Program-made: the position numbers and the translations under genes | The notes under the pieces: generated by a model | Databases searched by the model: none | What the model was told of the DNA's origin: nothing | Seen by the model: the letters and a program-made list of their open reading frames with translations, nothing else | Shown: positions 59,694 to 59,762 of the stretch, one piece after another | How positions within the stretch are numbered: the stretch's first letter is position 1 | Layout of the letters: each line of letters begins with the position of its first letter | Assembly: GCA_017459425.1 (NCBI GenBank) | Contig: JAFUCZ010000020.1 | Span: forward strand, 1-59,762 | Origin: Bacilli bacterium | Lineage (GTDB): Bacteria > Bacillota_I > Bacilli_A > RF39 > UBA660 | DNA: 59,762 nt | Direction of reading: 5' to 3'

Positions 59694-59762
59694 ATAGCAA
59701 CGCACCGTAATGTGAGGGTACGGTTTTGGATCCTTTTGTCAATGAAGACGTTAAAATAAACA
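59694..59762. other. Unassigned structured region at the window edge
   Basis: This GC-richer stretch holds a hairpin, ACCGTA (59704-59709) with TACGGT (59719-59724), loop of nine bases with GTGAGGG, followed by TTTT and GGATCC. It contains no reading frame of interest before the window ends. It could be the 5' part of an RNA gene, a regulatory leader or a junction; I cannot identify it. Confidence 0.45.

Noticed and set aside
59704-59724. Group II intron or known riboswitch at the edge
   Set aside because: The hairpin lacks the domain V pattern, T-box core or other signature I can recognise, and the rest lies outside the window.
1-59762. Mycoplasma-type code with TGA as Trp
   Set aside because: TGA ends holB, tatD, parB and mscS at the expected ends, and Trp codons in conserved positions are TGG.

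Overview
The window is one very AT-rich, densely coded stretch of a Firmicutes/Bacilli-type chromosome. Almost every gene is on the + strand. TGA and TAA both act as ordinary stops (TGA ends holB, parB, mscS and tatD), so the code is the standard bacterial one, not the Mycoplasma code. Gene order follows the origin-proximal region of Bacillus-like genomes (ffs/tadA-dnaX-ybaB-recR-bofA-holB-ricT-trmN6-rsmI; pth-mfd-spoVT; metG-tatD-3D protein-rsmA; tilS-ftsH; parA-parB-DUF951-ychF-rpsF-ssb-rpsR; the S10-spc-alpha cluster; ecfA1A2-truA-rplM-rpsI; cwlD). The compaction, the lost small genes (rpmD, ecfT, rnmV, tmk, yazA at their usual places) and the composition suggest an uncultured, reduced-genome lineage of Bacilli; that placement is inference.

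Layout. 1-109: tandem array of ParB-site (parS)-like 16-mers with a 27-bp period, cut by the window edge. 117-4475: SRP RNA, tadA, then the dnaX-ybaB-recR-bofA-holB recombination/replication cluster. 4481-10718: RicT, tRNA/rRNA modification enzymes, Pth and Mfd. 10745-15186: a membrane-anchored polysaccharide deacetylase, a P/Q-rich membrane protein and, on the minus strand, a CBS/DRTGG inorganic pyrophosphatase. 15296-18126: spoVT, then a T-box-led dut-metG operon. 18269-26214: tatD, 3D protein, rsmA, an AGCS symporter, ung, tilS and ftsH (with an added C-terminal Rho-N/SAP-like module). 26300-32273: parA-parB, an MscS channel, a DUF951 protein, an AbgT-like transporter, ychF and a BI-1 protein. 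32281-34859: rpsF-ssb-rpsR behind an S6-type leader, then two unknown genes, the first with a sigma-70 region-2-like segment. 34926-49099: 29 consecutive genes from rpsJ to rplQ, with secY interrupted by an in-frame TAA. 49136-51118: two prepilin-like proteins around a short-chain dehydrogenase. 51278-54616: ecfA1-ecfA2 (EcfA1 with damaged ATPase motifs, no ecfT), truA, and rplM-rpsI behind an L13 leader. 54640-59762: HD phosphohydrolase, SAM methyltransferase, CwlD-type amidase, C39-like peptidase, an Abi_2/HEPN protein and an unexplained structured tail.

How it fits together. The window is mostly the translation machinery and its maturation enzymes, plus replication/repair factors (DnaX, HolB, RecR, SSB, Ung, Mfd) and the ParABS segregation module with its probable centromere array 26 kb away. 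Sporulation-associated families (BofA, SpoVT, CwlD, PdaA-like deacetylase) hint at a spore-forming ancestry or ability. Regulation visible in sequence includes a T-box, leaders for S6, S10 and L13, many intrinsic terminators (several overlapping stop codons) and promoters that often use an extended -10 (TGnTATAAT). No tRNA, rRNA, CRISPR array or insertion sequence was recognised, and no gene-free stretch exceeds about 300 bases. All homology statements come from reading motifs and gene order by eye; no database search was run.
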